A stretch of DNA of 64,000 nt from Thaumasiovibrio sp043421945 (lineage in GTDB: Bacteria; Pseudomonadota; Gammaproteobacteria; Enterobacterales; Vibrionaceae), in the NCBI GenBank assembly GCA_043421945.1, contig JBHOGO010000013.1:1-64000 (forward strand). Direction: 5' to 3'. The notes beneath the pieces were generated by a model. The model was not told the DNA's origin. It did no database searches and was given only the letters and a program-made list of their open reading frames with translations. The stretch's first letter is position 1, and every line of letters starts with the position of its first letter. The position numbers and the translations under genes are program-made. Below are positions 52,646-62,062 of the stretch, in pieces.

Positions 52646-53590
52646 TTATTGTGCCGCATCCGCTGGGTATACGTAATCTAACCAGCCCCACTTGTCTTCT
52701 GTGGTGCCATTGAACAGCCCAAAGTAATCGGCTTGTAGCTCTTTAGTGATCGGGCCGCGCTTGCCTGTACCGACCTCAATTTGATCGATAGTGGCAACAG
52801 GCACAATTTCGGCTGCTGTACCCGTCATGAAGACTTCATCGGCAAGGTATAGCGCTTCACGAGCAATGTTTTCTTCTCGAACGACGTAGCCTTTATCACG
52901 GGCAATTGTCATGATTGAATCGCGAGTGATGCCTGGCAAAATAGCGCTGGTGGTTGGTGGGGTGATGATGACGCCATTTTTGATAACGAAAATGTTCTCA
53001 CCAGCACCTTCTGATAGGTAGCCATCGACACTCAGTGCAATGCCTTCATCGTAGCCATGGCGGCGAGCTTCACCACCCACTAATAGCGAAGATAGGTAGT
53101 TACCACCCGCCTTTGCTGCAGTAGGAATCGTATTCGGTGCAGCACGATTCCAGCTTGAAATCATCGCTGCAACACCATTTTCAAGTGCTTCTTCACCAAG
53201 GTAGGAGCCCCAAGGGAAAGCAGCAATAATCAATTCCATTTCGGTGCCTACAGGAGGACATACCCCAAGGCCGACATTACCCACAAAACCTAATGGGCGA
53301 ATGTAGGCACTATCGAGTTTGTTTTGACGTATTGTTTCGCGTGTTGCTTCCATGATTTCATCAACAGAGTAAGGAATAGGGAAGCGGTAGATTTTTGCTG
53401 AATCCTTCAAGCGTTGGGCATGTTCACGATGGCGGAATACAATTGGTCCTTTTGGGGTGTTGTAGCAGCGAACCCCTTCAAAGACAGATGTGCCGTAGTG
53501 CATTGCGTGAGTGAGCACGTGAACTTTTGCATCAGCCCAAGGAAGCATTTCACCATTAAACCAAATGTAGTCTGCTGTTTTCGTAGCCAT
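52646..53590 (-). CDS. ilvE: Branched-chain amino-acid aminotransferase
   Basis: IlvE is the PLP enzyme for the last step of Val, Ile and Leu synthesis (fold-type IV). The 314-residue product, started at ATG 53590 behind GGACGG, shows WFNGEMLPWADAKVHVLTHA at the N-terminus. The PLP-lysine region is AAKAGGNYLSSLLVGGEARR, followed by EGAGENIFVIKNG. An in-frame start 7 codons earlier lacks a good ribosome-binding site. Confidence 0.96.
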   Translation of the reverse strand: MATKTADYIWFNGEMLPWADAKVHVLTHAMHYGTSVFEGVRCYNTPKGPIVFRHREHAQRLKDSAKIYRFPIPYSVDEIMEATRETIRQNKLDSAYIRPLGFVGNVGLGVCPPVGTEMELIIAAFPWGSYLGEEALENGVAAMISSWNRAAPNTIPTAAKAGGNYLSSLLVGGEARRHGYDEGIALSVDGYLSEGAGENIFVIKNGVIITPPTTSAILPGITRDSIMTIARDKGYVVREENIAREALYLADEVFMTGTAAEIVPVATIDQIEVGTGKRGPITKELQADYFGLFNGTTEDKWGWLDYVYPADAAQ

Positions 53591-53601
53591 TTTTGCCGTC
53601 C

Positions 53602-53886
53602 TTATGCGCAAATTTTTTGTTGTAGGTTATTGTTTGGGAGTGAGTCGTTGGCGATCTTTGTGACCTCAACCGTACGAACGTCCCAAAGCTTCTCTATTTG
53701 ATTGGTCAGAAACGAAATAGGACGATCACTATCGACGATGATTTCTACGCTTGCAATCTTGCTTTCATGATTTTGCGTACCTGCGACCTGTCTTACGACG
53801 AAACCTCGGTGACGAACGACACGAAGAACACGCTCTAATAGCACGGGCTTATCGTCAGCTTTAATGTCGATTAAGTATCTTTGCAT
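53602..53886 (-). CDS. ilvM: Acetolactate synthase II small (regulatory) subunit
   Basis: IlvM is the ACT-domain regulatory subunit that activates IlvG. The 94 residues start MQRYLIDIKADDKPVLLERV, with LRVVRHRGFVVRQV, a short ACT fold. The start at 53886 lies one base after the ilvG stop region, consistent with coupling; the open frame further upstream runs inside ilvG and is ignored. Confidence 0.93.
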   Translation of the reverse strand: MQRYLIDIKADDKPVLLERVLRVVRHRGFVVRQVAGTQNHESKIASVEIIVDSDRPISFLTNQIEKLWDVRTVEVTKIANDSLPNNNLQQKICA

Positions 53887-53887
53887 G

Positions 53888-55534
53888 TTAAGTGTTCTCC
53901 AGCATTTCGTTATTAGACGCACCGGGTGGTACAAGGGGCCATACATTCTCTTCTTCATCGATCAGTACGTGAAGGAGGTAGGCCGTTTCACTTTCCAGCA
54001 TTTCTTTCAGAGCTGGCTCAACTTCTTCTTTGGTTGTAATGGTCTTACCCGGAATATCAAAGGCTTTCGCGAGCATGACGAAATCAGGGTTATCATCTAG
54101 AATGGTTTCACTGTGACGGCCATCGAAAAACAGTGATTGCCACTGGCGTACCATGCCGAGTCGTTGGTTGTTCAGTAGCACGACCTTGACAGGGATTTGG
54201 CGGCGCTTCAATGTCCCTAGCTCTTGGATATTCATCATGAATGAGCCATCACCCGTGATAAGAATCGATTGGTCATTAGGCCTTGCGACAGAAGCTCCCA
54301 TCGCCGCTGGAAGTCCAAAGCCCATCGTCCCTAAACCTGCAGAGGTGATAAAGTTTTGCGGCTCACGGGGTTGAATATGTTGTGCAGCCCACATCTGGTG
54401 TTGACCCACATCTGTCGAAACCATTGAGGTATCCGGCATCATGTCCGATAACTGCTTTAACAACCTTGGTGCATAAATGAGCTCGCCGGGATGGTCATAG
54501 CGCCACTTAAAGTCGCTTCTTAAGCTTTCGCTGTGCTTGATCCAAGGGGTGATATCTTGATGAAGTGCCAATTGTGATAAAGCGGCAGGGATCTCGCTAC
54601 GAACTGGTGCATTGGCGTGGCGTAGTTTGTGAATCTCTGCGGCATCGATGTCGATATGAATGACTTTCGCGTTAGGGGCAAAGGTATCTAGCTTACCAGT
54701 AACACGGTCATCGAATCGTGCGCCAACGACGATTAATAAATCACACTCTTGCACTATGAGGTTTGCTGCTTTGGTGCCATGCATTCCCAGCATGCCAAGA
54801 TAGTGAGGGTCGTGTCGTTCAATTGTGCCTAGACCTTTGAGGGTACTGACTGATGGCATTGGATTAAGGCGTAGGAAGTCACGCACTGATTCTGTGGCAT
54901 GACCGAGTTGTACGCCACCTCCCACATAGAGAACAGGTCGCTGACTCTGTGAAAGCACAGCTTGCGCCTTGTTGATCTCTTCTGCACTGGCAATAGGCTG
55001 TGGTGGTGGTGTAAACCTTGATTCAAGATGAACGGGTACTTGAGCTAATTGGACGTCTTTCGCAATATCAACAATGACAGGTCCTGGTCGGCCTGATTTA
55101 GCAACTTCAAAGGCTTCAGATAAGGTGGGTGCTAATTCAGCGATATCGGTAACTAGGTAGCTATGCTTGGTACATGAAAGTGACATGCCGATAACGTCCA
55201 TTTCTTGGAACGCATCCGTGCCGATATGGGTACTGGCTACCTGCCCAGTGATGGCGACTAATGGAACCGAATCCAAAAATGCATCGGCAAGCCCTGTAAC
55301 GAGGTTGGTTGCTCCTGGGCCTGAGGTTGCCATGCAAACGGCAACGTCTTGAGTGGCGCGAGCCATCCCAATTGCGGCCATTGCTGCACCTTGCTCATGA
55401 CGGCATAAAATATGCTCAATACCACCATCATACAGTGCATCATATATGGGCATGATTGCACCGCCAGGGTAGCCGAATATCTTGTTCGCTCCCTGTTTTT
55501 GCAGTGTTTGTACTACCAACTCTGCCCCTGTCAT
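53888..55534 (-). CDS. ilvG: Acetolactate synthase II large subunit
   Basis: IlvG condenses pyruvate with pyruvate or 2-oxobutyrate, a ThDP- and FAD-dependent step. The 548 residues equal E. coli IlvG and the frame is intact. Motifs are FGYPGGAIMPIYDALYDGG, the catalytic-glutamate region CRHEQGAAMAAIG and the ThDP/Mg segment TGDGSFMMNIQELGTLKRR. Two adjacent ATG codons exist; 55534 sits 6 bases from AGGAGA and is preferred over 55537. It is preceded by the ilvL leader and an attenuator. Confidence 0.96.
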   Translation of the reverse strand: MTGAELVVQTLQKQGANKIFGYPGGAIMPIYDALYDGGIEHILCRHEQGAAMAAIGMARATQDVAVCMATSGPGATNLVTGLADAFLDSVPLVAITGQVASTHIGTDAFQEMDVIGMSLSCTKHSYLVTDIAELAPTLSEAFEVAKSGRPGPVIVDIAKDVQLAQVPVHLESRFTPPPQPIASAEEINKAQAVLSQSQRPVLYVGGGVQLGHATESVRDFLRLNPMPSVSTLKGLGTIERHDPHYLGMLGMHGTKAANLIVQECDLLIVVGARFDDRVTGKLDTFAPNAKVIHIDIDAAEIHKLRHANAPVRSEIPAALSQLALHQDITPWIKHSESLRSDFKWRYDHPGELIYAPRLLKQLSDMMPDTSMVSTDVGQHQMWAAQHIQPREPQNFITSAGLGTMGFGLPAAMGASVARPNDQSILITGDGSFMMNIQELGTLKRRQIPVKVVLLNNQRLGMVRQWQSLFFDGRHSETILDDNPDFVMLAKAFDIPGKTITTKEEVEPALKEMLESETAYLLHVLIDEEENVWPLVPPGASNNEMLENT

Positions 55535-55617
55535 CATATTCTCCTTGCCTGTCCTAGTGCTCTTTATCTACACATTAGTGAATAACTATTCTGTGTAGAG
55601 TCCTTGCCGCTAAATGT

Positions 55618-55653
55618 AAAAAAGCCCCCGTACTTTTCAGTGCGGGGGCTTTG
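55618..55653 (-). terminator. ilv operon attenuator terminator
   Basis: On the minus strand AAAGCCCCCGCACT and AGTACGGGGGCTTT pair over about 13 positions around a GAAA loop, followed by T6. It lies between ilvL and ilvG, about 85 bases before the ilvG start, and is the classic leader-controlled attenuator. Confidence 0.92.
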
Positions 55654-55670
55654 CGTTTGCTGTATGCGCC

Positions 55671-55760
55671 TTATCTTACGCCTGCTCGCCCCCGTTGCGG
55701 TGATAGAATCACCACAATAAGCTCAATAATGAGGACGCGTAACTTGGCAGTAAAGTGCAT
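55671..55760 (-). CDS. ilvL: ilv operon leader peptide
   Basis: A 29-residue leader runs from ATG 55760 to TAA 55671. Its centre, LRVLIIELIVVIL (residues 7-19), has 11 of 13 residues Leu, Ile or Val. Ribosome stalling at these codons when charged tRNAs are scarce would prevent the attenuator from forming and let transcription proceed into ilvGMEDA. GGAT lies 10 bases upstream of the start. It was found by following the attenuator upstream. Confidence 0.9.
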   Translation of the reverse strand: MHFTAKLRVLIIELIVVILSPQRGRAGVR

Positions 55761-55937
55761 TGACTGTCTATCCAGTAAAATTGGTTAAAAACGCTATTTT
55801 TATGTAGCTGTGTTGCTTCTCTCTAGGAGTAACACAGACATAGGTCACATGACAAGTAAAAAGTGAAAAAAACTTGTGCGGTATGAGGTCTGATTTCGTT
55901 AACCCTGTGTGTTTGGTTTGTAATATTTGCGAGGTAA

Positions 55938-57475
55938 ATGAACGAGATGTCATTGGCAATTGTTCATAGTAGGGCGTGTGTTGGTGTGAGTGCACCAGAG
56001 GTGACGGTAGAGGTTCATATTAGTAATGGAATGCCAGCGTTTCAATTGGTCGGGCTACCAGAAACAACCGTCAAGGAAGCAAAAGATCGGGTGAGAAGCG
56101 CCATTATTAATGCCAACTTTGAATTTCCCGCAAGGCGTATCACTGTAAACCTAGCCCCTGCAGATTTGCCCAAAGAGGGCGGGAGGTTTGATTTACCCAT
56201 CGCACTTGGCATTCTTGCTGCGTCGGCACAGATCCCTGATGTGCTTTTAGGCCGCTGTGAGTTTGTCGGAGAGCTTGCTCTTTCTGGTGAGCTAAGAGGT
56301 GTTAAAGGGGTATTACCTGCTGCGGTAGCCGCATTAGGTCGGCAACGTACTTTGGTGGTTCCTGATTGTAATGCGAGTCAAGCGGCATTAGTGGGTAAAG
56401 GCGAGCACAAATCAGCGCCGAGCTTACTGTCAGTCTGCGGTTATTTGGCGGGGCAGCAAGCGTTATCTCTCTTTGAGTCGCCACATCGATTCGCTGAGGC
56501 TGATGTACTACCCGACAGAGATCTGCAAGATATCATTGGGCAGCAACAAGGCAAGCGTGGTTTAGAGATCGCAGCCGCTGGTGGACACAATTTACTGTTC
56601 ATGGGCCCCCTGGGACAGGTAAAACGATGCTGGCATCGAGATTATGTGATCTTTTGCCTCCAATGACCGTTGAGGAAGCGATGGAGACGGCTTCTGTTGC
56701 TTCTTTAACCCATCAGGACATTCATGAAGGTAATTGGCGTGAGCGGCCATTTAGAGCGCCTCATCACTCATCGTCGATGGCGGCGTTAGTCGGGGGAGGT
56801 TCGATTCCACGTCCTGGGGAGATTTCTCTTTCTCATAATGGTGTTTTGTTTCTTGATGAGATGCCAGAGTTTGAACGTAAGGTGCTTGATTCATTGCGAG
56901 AGCCATTGGAGTCTGGTGAAATTGTTATCTCCCGTGCCGTGCAAAAAACGACATTTCCCGCGCGATTTCAGCTTCTTGGTGCACTTAACCCAAGTCCTAC
57001 TGGGTATTATGAAGGGACGCAAACGCGCACTAACCCTCAAATGATTTTGCGTTATTTAGGGAAGCTATCGGGACCCTTACTGGATCGTTTTGATATGTCG
57101 CTAGAAATCCCTCTCTTGCCTAAAGGAACTTTGGCAAATGGAGGGGATCGAGGAGAGTCGACTGCGGTAGTGAAGGAACGAGTACAGGGTGCACGTGAAC
57201 GAATGCTTCATCGTGCGGGGAAGGTGAATGCGCTATTGGGGAGCAGAGAAATCGATGAGTTTTGTGCGTTAAGTCGTGAAGATGCAGCGTTTTTAGAATC
57301 AGCACTGCATCGTTTAGGGCTTTCTATCCGCGCTTACCACCGAATTATTAAAGTGGCGAGAACCATTGCTGATCTACAGGGTGATGAGCACATTATGCGT
57401 ACTCATCTTGCAGAGGCATTAGGGTATCGAGCGATGGATAGGCTACTTAAACAGCTTTCTGCTCAGAGCGTGTAA
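55938..57475 (+). pseudogene. comM: comM (YifB/Mg-chelatase-like helicase), frameshifted
   Basis: ComM is a hexameric AAA+ branch-migration helicase used in natural transformation. The 5' part (from ATG 55947, MSLAIVHSRACVGVSAPEVT) reads normally to position 56605. The frame is then lost in a C run: five C at 56606-56610 where GPPGTGKT needs six. The first frame stops at 56666 after 25 wrong residues; the correct frame resumes and is intact to 57475 (MTVEEAMETASVA, FLDEMPEFERKVLDSLREPL). Restoring one C gives a single frame of about 509 residues, the normal length. It may be a real mutation, a slippage-prone variable tract or a sequencing error. Confidence 0.85.
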
Positions 57476-57484
57476 ATTAGGTAT

Positions 57485-57949
57485 TTACAGGGCTGCTTCG
57501 CTTTCAAGAATTGCCTGCTCTAATGCATCAATTTCATTCTCAGAGAAAACTTGAACCCCTGCTTCGAGAAGGGCTTGTGTTGTCATGCCTTGCCCATTGA
57601 TTTTGATACCAGAGAAGGTGCCATCGTATATTTTATGGCGACCACAAGAGGGGCTATTTTCTTTCAGAACGGCAAAGCGAATGTTGTGTTGCTTGCAAAG
57701 CATTAATGCATGCAGAGCACCGCGATTAAACGCCGCACTGACATCATCACCGTTGATGGTCAGGATATGCCCGTCATTTTGTAGTTCAGCAGGTGGTCGA
57801 GGTGTCGTCAAACCACCATTAACTTCAGGGCAGAGTGGTACCCAGCGATTGTGCCATTGTTGGATAAGGGGGTGTGACGAAAGGTTGTCATTGCCATCGT
57901 ATCTGACCTGCTCACCGAGTAAGCAGCGACTAATTAGTATTTTTTCCAT
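57485..57949 (-). CDS. DUF523 family protein
   Basis: The 154-residue cytoplasmic protein is of the DUF523 type: it starts KILISRCLLGEQVRYDGN, has PLCPEVNGGLTTPRPPAEL and a conserved ENSPSCGRHKIYDGTFSG. The conserved cysteines hint at metal or thiol chemistry, but no function is established that I can name. It is convergent with comM (9 bases between stops). Confidence 0.85.
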   Translation of the reverse strand: MEKILISRCLLGEQVRYDGNDNLSSHPLIQQWHNRWVPLCPEVNGGLTTPRPPAELQNDGHILTINGDDVSAAFNRGALHALMLCKQHNIRFAVLKENSPSCGRHKIYDGTFSGIKINGQGMTTQALLEAGVQVFSENEIDALEQAILESEAAL

Positions 57950-58013
57950 TTAAATGACGTATTCCATAATATTATTATAATCCCCGCATGCGGGGGATAC
58001 TTTTTGCCTAGCG

Positions 58014-58037
58014 AAAAAAAGGCCCTTAAGGGCCTTT
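58014..58037 (-). terminator. dsbA terminator
   Basis: On the minus strand AAGGCCC and GGGCCTT form a short perfect stem (TTAA centre) followed by T7, just after the dsbA stop. Confidence 0.88.
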
Positions 58038-58063
58038 CATTTCGATATTATGGAGAGTAAATA

Positions 58064-58669
58064 CTACTTTGTCAGTAAGTAATTGACTAATGCAACGTAT
58101 TCTTCATTTGAGCGGATGTCGCCGGTAAGCACCTGATATTGGTTGTTGACCACGATGGCAGGTACGCCTGTTAGGCCGCTATCAGTGAAGGCTTTGTTAT
58201 AACGCTTCACCATCGAGTTAACGGCAAAACCATTAAAGGCGCCGTCAAACTTTTCACCATCGATTCCTTCATCAATAAAAATCTGACGAAGTTCAGCATC
58301 ATTACGTGGTGCCTTATCCATTACGTGGATACGATTGAATAAGACCGGTACGATACTTTCTTCTGCTTTTAAAACGACAGCCGTCGCATAGGCTTTACTC
58401 ATCGACTCGCCCATATTTCCACCCATGAAAGAGACATGGTTTTTCTGGAATTTAGCGTTGTCTGGCAAGCTCTCTTTTACTTGCTCCATTAGAGGTTCAA
58501 AGCGGAAGCAGTGTGGGCAGTAAAAAGAGAAAAACTCTGTGACGAGAGGAGACTTTGACTTCTCCAGTTGAGAGAGTACGTTGTAGTGTGTCCCTTCTTT
58601 GTAGTCTGCGGCGTATACCGACAGTGACATCACTGCTGCCGCAGCAAATGCCAACAATTTTTTCAACAT
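58064..58669 (-). CDS. dsbA: Thiol:disulfide interchange protein DsbA
   Basis: DsbA is the periplasmic oxidant that donates disulfides to newly exported proteins and is recharged by DsbB. The 201-residue precursor has a signal peptide (MLKKLLAFAAAAVMSLSVYA, cleavage after about 20). The catalytic CPHC motif is at C51-C54 (FYCPHCFRFEP) and the cis-proline loop is GVPAIVVNNQY. It lies about 60 bases downstream of srkA, the same order as E. coli yihE-dsbA. Confidence 0.96.
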   Translation of the reverse strand: MLKKLLAFAAAAVMSLSVYAADYKEGTHYNVLSQLEKSKSPLVTEFFSFYCPHCFRFEPLMEQVKESLPDNAKFQKNHVSFMGGNMGESMSKAYATAVVLKAEESIVPVLFNRIHVMDKAPRNDAELRQIFIDEGIDGEKFDGAFNGFAVNSMVKRYNKAFTDSGLTGVPAIVVNNQYQVLTGDIRSNEEYVALVNYLLTK

Positions 58670-58730
58670 ATAAGCTCCTTTTGAATGCGCTTGTTTTCTT
58701 ATTAGATTTTGCTTAGCTTATCACGTCTCA

Positions 58731-59711
58731 TTACCATTGAGGTGACAAGCTTAATGGTGGCTCTCTTAGTGCTGCTATCTGTTCTTTGAATGCAAGCACT
58801 TGCCCTTCCCAGTACCTTGCATCAGCAAACCAAGGAAAAGCGAGCGGAAAGGCTGGATCTTCCCAGCGTTTTACTAGCCATGCCATGTAATGCACCATAC
58901 GTAGACCGCGTAAAGGTTCGATTAGTTGCAGCTGTTTTTTATCAAATGTACAAAATTCTTCGTACCCTTCTAAAACGGTGTCGAGCTGTGCCAGTTTATC
59001 GTGGCGTTCACCGTTTAAAAGCATCCATAAATCTTGGACAGCAGGACCATTACGGGCATCATCTAGATCGACGAAGAGCGGCTCATCACGCCAAAGGATA
59101 TTACCAGGGTGACAATCACCATGTAGCCTCATCGGTTGCCAATCTGTATTCCACTGTTGCTCTATTTCATTGATAAGCATATCCAGATCACTGAAGAACG
59201 CAGTTTTGATATGATCGGGAATGAAGCCACTTCGCAGTAATGCTTCGCGTGGTTGGTAGAGGTATTCCTCAACACCGAGGGTAGGACGAGTTTGGAAGAG
59301 CTTCGTTTTGCCGACTTGATGAATACGGCCCATATAGCGGCCAACCCATTCTAGTTGGTCAAAGTTATCGACCTCAAATTGGCGTCCACCAACGCTAGGG
59401 AAAAGTGTTAGGCGGCAGCCCTCATGATGATGAAGGGTCTTGCCGTTAATCGCGACGGGAGCAACTAGGGGAATTTCTGCATCGGCGAGCGATTGAGCAA
59501 ATTCATGCTCTTCTTCAATCTGCTCGTCACTCCAGCGCTCTGGTCGGTAAAATTTAACGACGTAACGGCGACCATCTTCGGCACCAAATTGATAAACGCG
59601 GTTCTCGTAACTATTGAGAGCGAGGAGACCTGTTTCAGCACGGATACCAATGCTGTCTAAGGCGTCTAATTGACGATCCGGTGTCAGCTCTGAAAAGCTA
59701 AAGGATGACAT
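58731..59711 (-). CDS. srkA: Stress response kinase A (SrkA/YihE)
   Basis: SrkA is a Ser/Thr protein kinase of the aminoglycoside-phosphotransferase fold that counters MazF-mediated stress death in E. coli. The 326 residues (328 in E. coli) include the nucleotide lobe (YVVKFYRPERWSDEQIEEEH), the catalytic loop MRLHGDCHPGNILW with the catalytic aspartate, and the metal-binding VDLDDARNGP. It is co-directional with dsbA. Confidence 0.93.
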   Translation of the reverse strand: MSSFSFSELTPDRQLDALDSIGIRAETGLLALNSYENRVYQFGAEDGRRYVVKFYRPERWSDEQIEEEHEFAQSLADAEIPLVAPVAINGKTLHHHEGCRLTLFPSVGGRQFEVDNFDQLEWVGRYMGRIHQVGKTKLFQTRPTLGVEEYLYQPREALLRSGFIPDHIKTAFFSDLDMLINEIEQQWNTDWQPMRLHGDCHPGNILWRDEPLFVDLDDARNGPAVQDLWMLLNGERHDKLAQLDTVLEGYEEFCTFDKKQLQLIEPLRGLRMVHYMAWLVKRWEDPAFPLAFPWFADARYWEGQVLAFKEQIAALREPPLSLSPQW

Positions 59712-59766
59712 ATATGAGTCCAGAGAAAAGAGTATATGGGTATCTTACACGGCGAAACCGAAAATG

Positions 59767-59793
59767 AAAAAGGCGCATCTTGCGCCTTTTTCA
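59767..59793 (-). terminator. ccoG terminator (symmetric)
   Basis: AAAAAGGCGCA and TGCGCCTTTTT form a perfect stem with a short loop, flanked by A and T runs on both strands. It lies about 45 bases after the ccoG stop and upstream of srkA. Confidence 0.9.
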
Positions 59794-59835
59794 TTTTACT
59801 CATTGCTCGAAGGGTAGCCGTTACTCCCCTAATCT

Positions 59836-61284
59836 CTATTTGAGCTGGCTGATAAACCGACTCTCAGTCTTTATCGGGGAGATATCACCGTGATCCAAAT
59901 TGGTTATTAGAAACTCAATATCGGTAATGGGGGATTGAATATCTTGAGCTTTCATTCCAAGGCTGATTGGAAGGCTCTCAATGCCACCGGCTGAGACTTC
60001 TATTTCCTGTGGGCCATGCCATATGATGTTTTCTCCTCCCTCGACACTCAGGGAGTAGCGTTGGATTTGTTGGGATTTATTGATGATTTTTAAGGTATAA
60101 GTGTTTTCAGTGAGTCCGTCACTGTTGGTTTTAAATAACTGATTTCGATCACGGATAACATCCAGCGCCATGGTTTGCACAGTCGTTAAACTAAAGATAA
60201 AGAGGCCTATCATGGCGATCATGATAGCGCCGTAACCCACTAACTTGGGGCGCATTATCTCTGTTTTATGCCCGTTAAGCTTGTGCTCTGTGGTGTAGCT
60301 AATTAAGCCTTTTTCGTAGCCCATACGAGCCATTGTTTGGTCACATGCGTCGATACATGCCCCGCAGTTAATACACTCATATTGCAGCCCATCACGTATA
60401 TCAATACCTGTTGGGCAAACTTGAACGCATAAATCACAGTCAATACAGTCACCAAGCCCAAGAGCTTTCGGGTCGGCCTTACGCCCACGAGGTCCACGCT
60501 TTTCACCTCGGTCAGTGTGATAGCCAACGATGAAAGTGTCTTTATCGAACATGGCTGATTGGAAGCGTGCGTAGGGGCACATATGTAGACAGACGATAGA
60601 GCGCATCCAGCCCGCATTGCCATAAGTACAAAAGGTAAAAAAAAGCACCCAAAATGTCACGGCAAAAGTCGTACTGAAAGAGAAGAACTCAACCATTAGG
60701 CTTTTTATTGGAACAAAGTAGCCAACAAAAGTGAGCGCGGTGAATAAAGCCACCGCCAACCATGCGAGGTGTTTGAGAGCTTTACGCGTGATGAGTTTGG
60801 TGGTGAGCGGAAGACTATCTTGTTTACGGCGCTTATTCGCGCTGCCTTCGAGCTTCTCTTCAAACCAAATATAGATAAAGGTCCAGACGGTTTGTGGGCA
60901 GAGATAGCCACACCATACTCGCCCAAAAAAGGTGGTCGCAAAAAACAGTGCAAAAGCAGCAATCATAAAGACGAGTGCAAGTAATGTGAGGTCTTGGGGC
61001 CATAGGGTGGTGCCGAAAAAGTGAAACTGTTGACCGGCAATATCGAGAAGGATCGCTTGTCTTTCTCCAAACGGGATCCACGGAGTGCCAAGAAAGAGCA
61101 ACATAAAAAACCAGCCCATGTAGTTTCTTAGCTTCTGGTAAACACCTTTCATCGCTCTGACGTAAATACGTTCTGATGGATTGAAGCGATCTTTGTTACT
61201 TGATTTATGCGTACGAGGGTTAAAGGTTTTGACCTCGATTGGCTGTGCTTCGACGCCTTTGCTGTCGTTCTTATCGTTGCTCAT
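59836..61284 (-). CDS. ccoG: Cytochrome c oxidase accessory protein CcoG (FixG/RdxA)
   Basis: CcoG is a membrane iron-sulfur protein needed for copper delivery to cbb3-type cytochrome oxidase. The 482 residues contain an N-terminal cytoplasmic part and several membrane segments (about 60-215). Polyferredoxin-like clusters follow: CPYARFQSAMFDKDTFIVGY, GDCIDCDLCVQVCPTGID and ECINCGACIDACDQTM. After a further membrane helix there is a C-terminal beta domain. In many bacteria it sits next to ccoNOPQ, which is not seen here. Confidence 0.94.
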   Translation of the reverse strand: MSNDKNDSKGVEAQPIEVKTFNPRTHKSSNKDRFNPSERIYVRAMKGVYQKLRNYMGWFFMLLFLGTPWIPFGERQAILLDIAGQQFHFFGTTLWPQDLTLLALVFMIAAFALFFATTFFGRVWCGYLCPQTVWTFIYIWFEEKLEGSANKRRKQDSLPLTTKLITRKALKHLAWLAVALFTALTFVGYFVPIKSLMVEFFSFSTTFAVTFWVLFFTFCTYGNAGWMRSIVCLHMCPYARFQSAMFDKDTFIVGYHTDRGEKRGPRGRKADPKALGLGDCIDCDLCVQVCPTGIDIRDGLQYECINCGACIDACDQTMARMGYEKGLISYTTEHKLNGHKTEIMRPKLVGYGAIMIAMIGLFIFSLTTVQTMALDVIRDRNQLFKTNSDGLTENTYTLKIINKSQQIQRYSLSVEGGENIIWHGPQEIEVSAGGIESLPISLGMKAQDIQSPITDIEFLITNLDHGDISPIKTESRFISQLK

Positions 61285-61538
61285 GTTACTCCCATGTCCA
61301 TGGATATGAACGTTCCTTATTATTACTGGAGGGATTATAACTAATGTTTGTGTATCAAATTGATAACAAGTGCATAAAACTGAGGGAGCAACCTATAAAC
61401 ATGATATTTTTTTGTAGGCAGTGCAGCAGTACTGAGAAAGTGGCAAAAGGAAGCGCGATGAATCGGGGGAATGGAAAAAGAGGAAGTCGCTGGTGGCTGT
61501 TGACACCACCAGCATGAAATCTTTGCTATAGAAAGGGG

Positions 61539-61805
61539 TTACTTAATCACGCCGCGCGCTTTTAGAATCGCGGTTTTAAAGTCGTCTTCACAGTCCTTTG
61601 CTAGACCGGGAATCATTTCTTCCTTACCACTGTTGCGCATCTTAAGGTGGTAGATAAGTATGTCATCTGTGAGGTCTTTAAGTTTACCTTCATAGCCCGC
61701 TTCGTTGGCAAGTTTCACCAAGAACTCAAGCAGATTAAGCTCGCAATCGTTTTGCCATTCAGGTTGAAGTAGTTCAATGAGTTCGTTAACGCGGTGATGT
61801 TTCAT
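61539..61805 (-). CDS. yihD: YihD family protein (DUF1040)
   Basis: The 88-residue cytoplasmic protein closely matches E. coli YihD (89): RVNELIELLQPEWQ, LNLLEFLVKLANEAGYEG, LTDDILIYHLKMRNSGK and the end KTAILKARGVIK. Its function is not established. It keeps the E. coli neighbourhood with srkA and dsbA, although ccoG is between them here. Confidence 0.92.
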   Translation of the reverse strand: MKHHRVNELIELLQPEWQNDCELNLLEFLVKLANEAGYEGKLKDLTDDILIYHLKMRNSGKEEMIPGLAKDCEDDFKTAILKARGVIK

Positions 61806-61906
61806 GGTTTTCTCTCTTAGGCTGATATCTTGATTTAGGTGTTTACCACCTTATTTTTATTAGGGGTAAAAATAACAAAGCAGAAAGGGAATAGCCAGAA
61901 ACAAAA

Positions 61907-61931
61907 AAGCAGTACCGATTTGGCACTGCTT
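61907..61931 (-). terminator. Minus-strand terminator without a recognised gene
   Basis: On the minus strand AAGCAGTGCC and GGTACTGCTT pair (one mismatch) around AAATC, followed by TTTTTTG. It points to a transcript coming from the right, between this point and the trhA-type gene. The plus strand has no T run. Confidence 0.7.
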
Positions 61932-61948
61932 AATGTGAGATACATGCG

Positions 61949-62062
61949 TTATTTTGTCTCTTTTGCTGGTTTTGGAGCCTGGTGACGAGGAGCAAAACTG
62001 CTAGGACGAGCACGCGATGGACTGCGTGGGGTAGGCATGTGTCGAGCGGGTGTAGCATACAT
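61949..62062 (-). CDS. Possible small Pro/Arg-rich protein
   Basis: A 37-residue frame from ATG 62062 to TAA 61949 (MYATPARHMPTPRSPSRARP, ending KPAKETK) is rich in Pro, Arg, Ser and Ala. It ends 17 bases before the minus-strand terminator. The frame stays open upstream to a TTG at about 62170. No good ribosome-binding site was seen, so this region could equally encode a small RNA. No family is recognised. Confidence 0.35.
   Translation of the reverse strand: MYATPARHMPTPRSPSRARPSSFAPRHQAPKPAKETK

Noticed and set aside
61285..61400. ATCAATTTGAT upstream of ccoG as a possible FNR site
   Set aside because: The half-sites are in the wrong arrangement for TTGAT-N4-ATCAA, so anaerobic control cannot be claimed.
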